Shown here: one piece after another, positions 4,943-5,197 of the stretch
Layout of the letters: every line of letters starts with the position of its first letter
How positions within the stretch are numbered: the first letter of the stretch is position 1
Source of the DNA: an archaeon
GTDB lineage: Archaea; Altiarchaeota; Altiarchaeia; IMC4; QMZM01
Assembly (NCBI GenBank): GCA_029933895.1
Contig: JAOZNG010000091.1
Span: 1 to 5,197, forward strand
Reading direction: 5' to 3'
DNA: 5,197 nt
Notes under the pieces: model-generated
What the model was told of the DNA's origin: nothing
What the model saw: the letters and a program-made list of their open reading frames with translations, nothing else
Databases searched by the model: none
Translations under genes and position numbers: made by a program

Positions 4943-5063
4943 AAACCGCTCCGAGCAGGCTTCTAGGGGAGGCAGAAGCCAGCGTAGGAGCGGTATGGGT
5001 GGGGGGTCGGAAACCATTTATAAACTCCACCCCTTCGGTTCCATCCCATTAACGAGTCCTGTG
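4943..5063 (+). repeat. Spacer element, copy 5, with a nested two-stem fold
   Basis: ACCGCTCC (4945-4952) pairs with GGAGCGGT (4987-4994) for 8 bp, and inside it GGCTTCT (4958-4964) pairs with AGAAGCC (4974-4980) for 7 bp, leaving a nine-base loop and an internal loop (5 and 6 bases). The G-rich core 4995-5010 follows, then a palindromic TATA box and a C-rich part that could pair back (GGGTGG 4997-5002 with CCACCC 5027-5032). It stands about 60 bases after the last gene. Confidence 0.75.
5017..5024 (+). promoter_or_regulatory. Perfectly palindromic TATA box TTTATAAA
   Basis: This box is preceded by GGAAACCA on the + strand, a fair BRE, so a + strand start near 5050 is possible for a gene beyond the window. 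Because the box is its own complement it could also fire leftward. It sits inside the spacer element copy at 4943-5063. Confidence 0.4.
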
Positions 5064-5158
5064 TGCTTATCCAGTCATCCAATACAATCGTTCTACTTCT
5101 GTCCCATAAACGGGGCCTGTTTCACAAAGCCCCGCCTGTTGCATAGACGGAGCCTGTT
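5045..5158. repeat. Three degenerate 19-base repeats at the right end
   Basis: Units at 5045-5063, 5103-5121 and 5140-5158 share the pattern CCCATNAACGNGNCCTGT. A fourth, weaker unit lies at 2612-2630 inside copy 4. Spacing is irregular (58 and 37 bases), so this is not a CRISPR array. On the minus strand each unit reads as T-G-x-V-(Y/N). CGGGGC 5111-5116 also pairs perfectly with GCCCCG 5129-5134. Confidence 0.5.
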
Positions 5159-5197
5159 TGTGTTATAACTACAGGATCCTCATCTCCCTTCTTCCTT

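Larger units (their letters stand above)
4963..5196 (-). pseudogene. Minus-strand gene tail entering from the right edge, with in-frame stop
   Basis: Read leftward from base 5196, one frame gives KKGDEDPVVITQTGSVYATG, then GAL and TGA (5122-5124). It continues open through LDDWISTQDSLMG, RRGGVYKWFP and PHPYRSYAGFCLP to TAG at 4963-4965. Either a real minus-strand gene ends at 5122 (25 codons visible) or the whole 78-codon frame is a gene tail broken by one stop. The last part aligns with the tail in the fourth spacer and with the first spacer. Apart from this and the repeats listed, I see nothing else in 4885-5197. Confidence 0.35.

Noticed and set aside
4943..5010. Guide RNA or right end of an IS200/IS605-type element
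   Set aside because: No TnpA or TnpB coding sequence is adjacent, and the motif is repeated after unrelated genes.
4943..5063. Integron attC site
   Set aside because: The cassette-like layout invites it and inverted repeats exist, but no clear RYYYAAC/GTTRRRY pair with the right spacing is seen, other copies lack the fold, and no integrase is in the window.
5045..5158. CRISPR array
   Set aside because: Units are degenerate and spacing is irregular (58 and 37 bases); no identical repeats.

Overview
The window looks archaeal, most likely from an AT-rich euryarchaeon, perhaps a thermophile; I cannot name the genus. Arginine is mostly AGA/AGG, isoleucine is often ATA, some genes have GGAGG-type ribosome sites, several spacers hold TATA-like boxes rather than bacterial promoters, and one protein ends in an archaeal-style CPYC/CPHC zinc ribbon. 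No gene matches a named family that I can assign with confidence. This is an accessory-type region of lineage-specific membrane proteins, all on the + strand.

Layout: the tail of a gene (1-123); a 2-TM protein (366-1052); a 2-TM protein (1227-1781); a 4-TM protein with a C-terminal zinc ribbon (about 2013-2513); then a compact three-gene unit made of a 4-TM double-module protein (2779-3924), a 66-residue 2-TM protein (4000-4200) and a 2-TM protein (4216-4884). The last 313 bases hold no + strand gene. At least three of the proteins (1227, 2779, 4216), and probably the one at 366, share a plan of two membrane helices followed by a cytosolic beta-rich domain resembling bacterial/archaeal PH-like domains. 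They read as diverged members of one expanded family.

The most unusual part is the spacers, which are long (about 170-310 bases), G-rich on the + strand and related to one another. A degenerate 30-50 base element occurs five times, once at the 3' end of every apparent transcription unit (about 134, 1060, 1778, 2543 and 4966), and is missing from the two internal junctions of the last unit. Two copies carry strong inverted repeats. Read on the minus strand, the spacers give fragments of open frame that align with each other as protein, with in-frame indels and synonymous changes, but are broken by stops and frameshifts. The array therefore looks like + strand membrane-protein genes interleaved with decayed copies of a repeated minus-strand sequence, or like gene cassettes that each carry a common 3' element. 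Nothing in the window shows how it moved.
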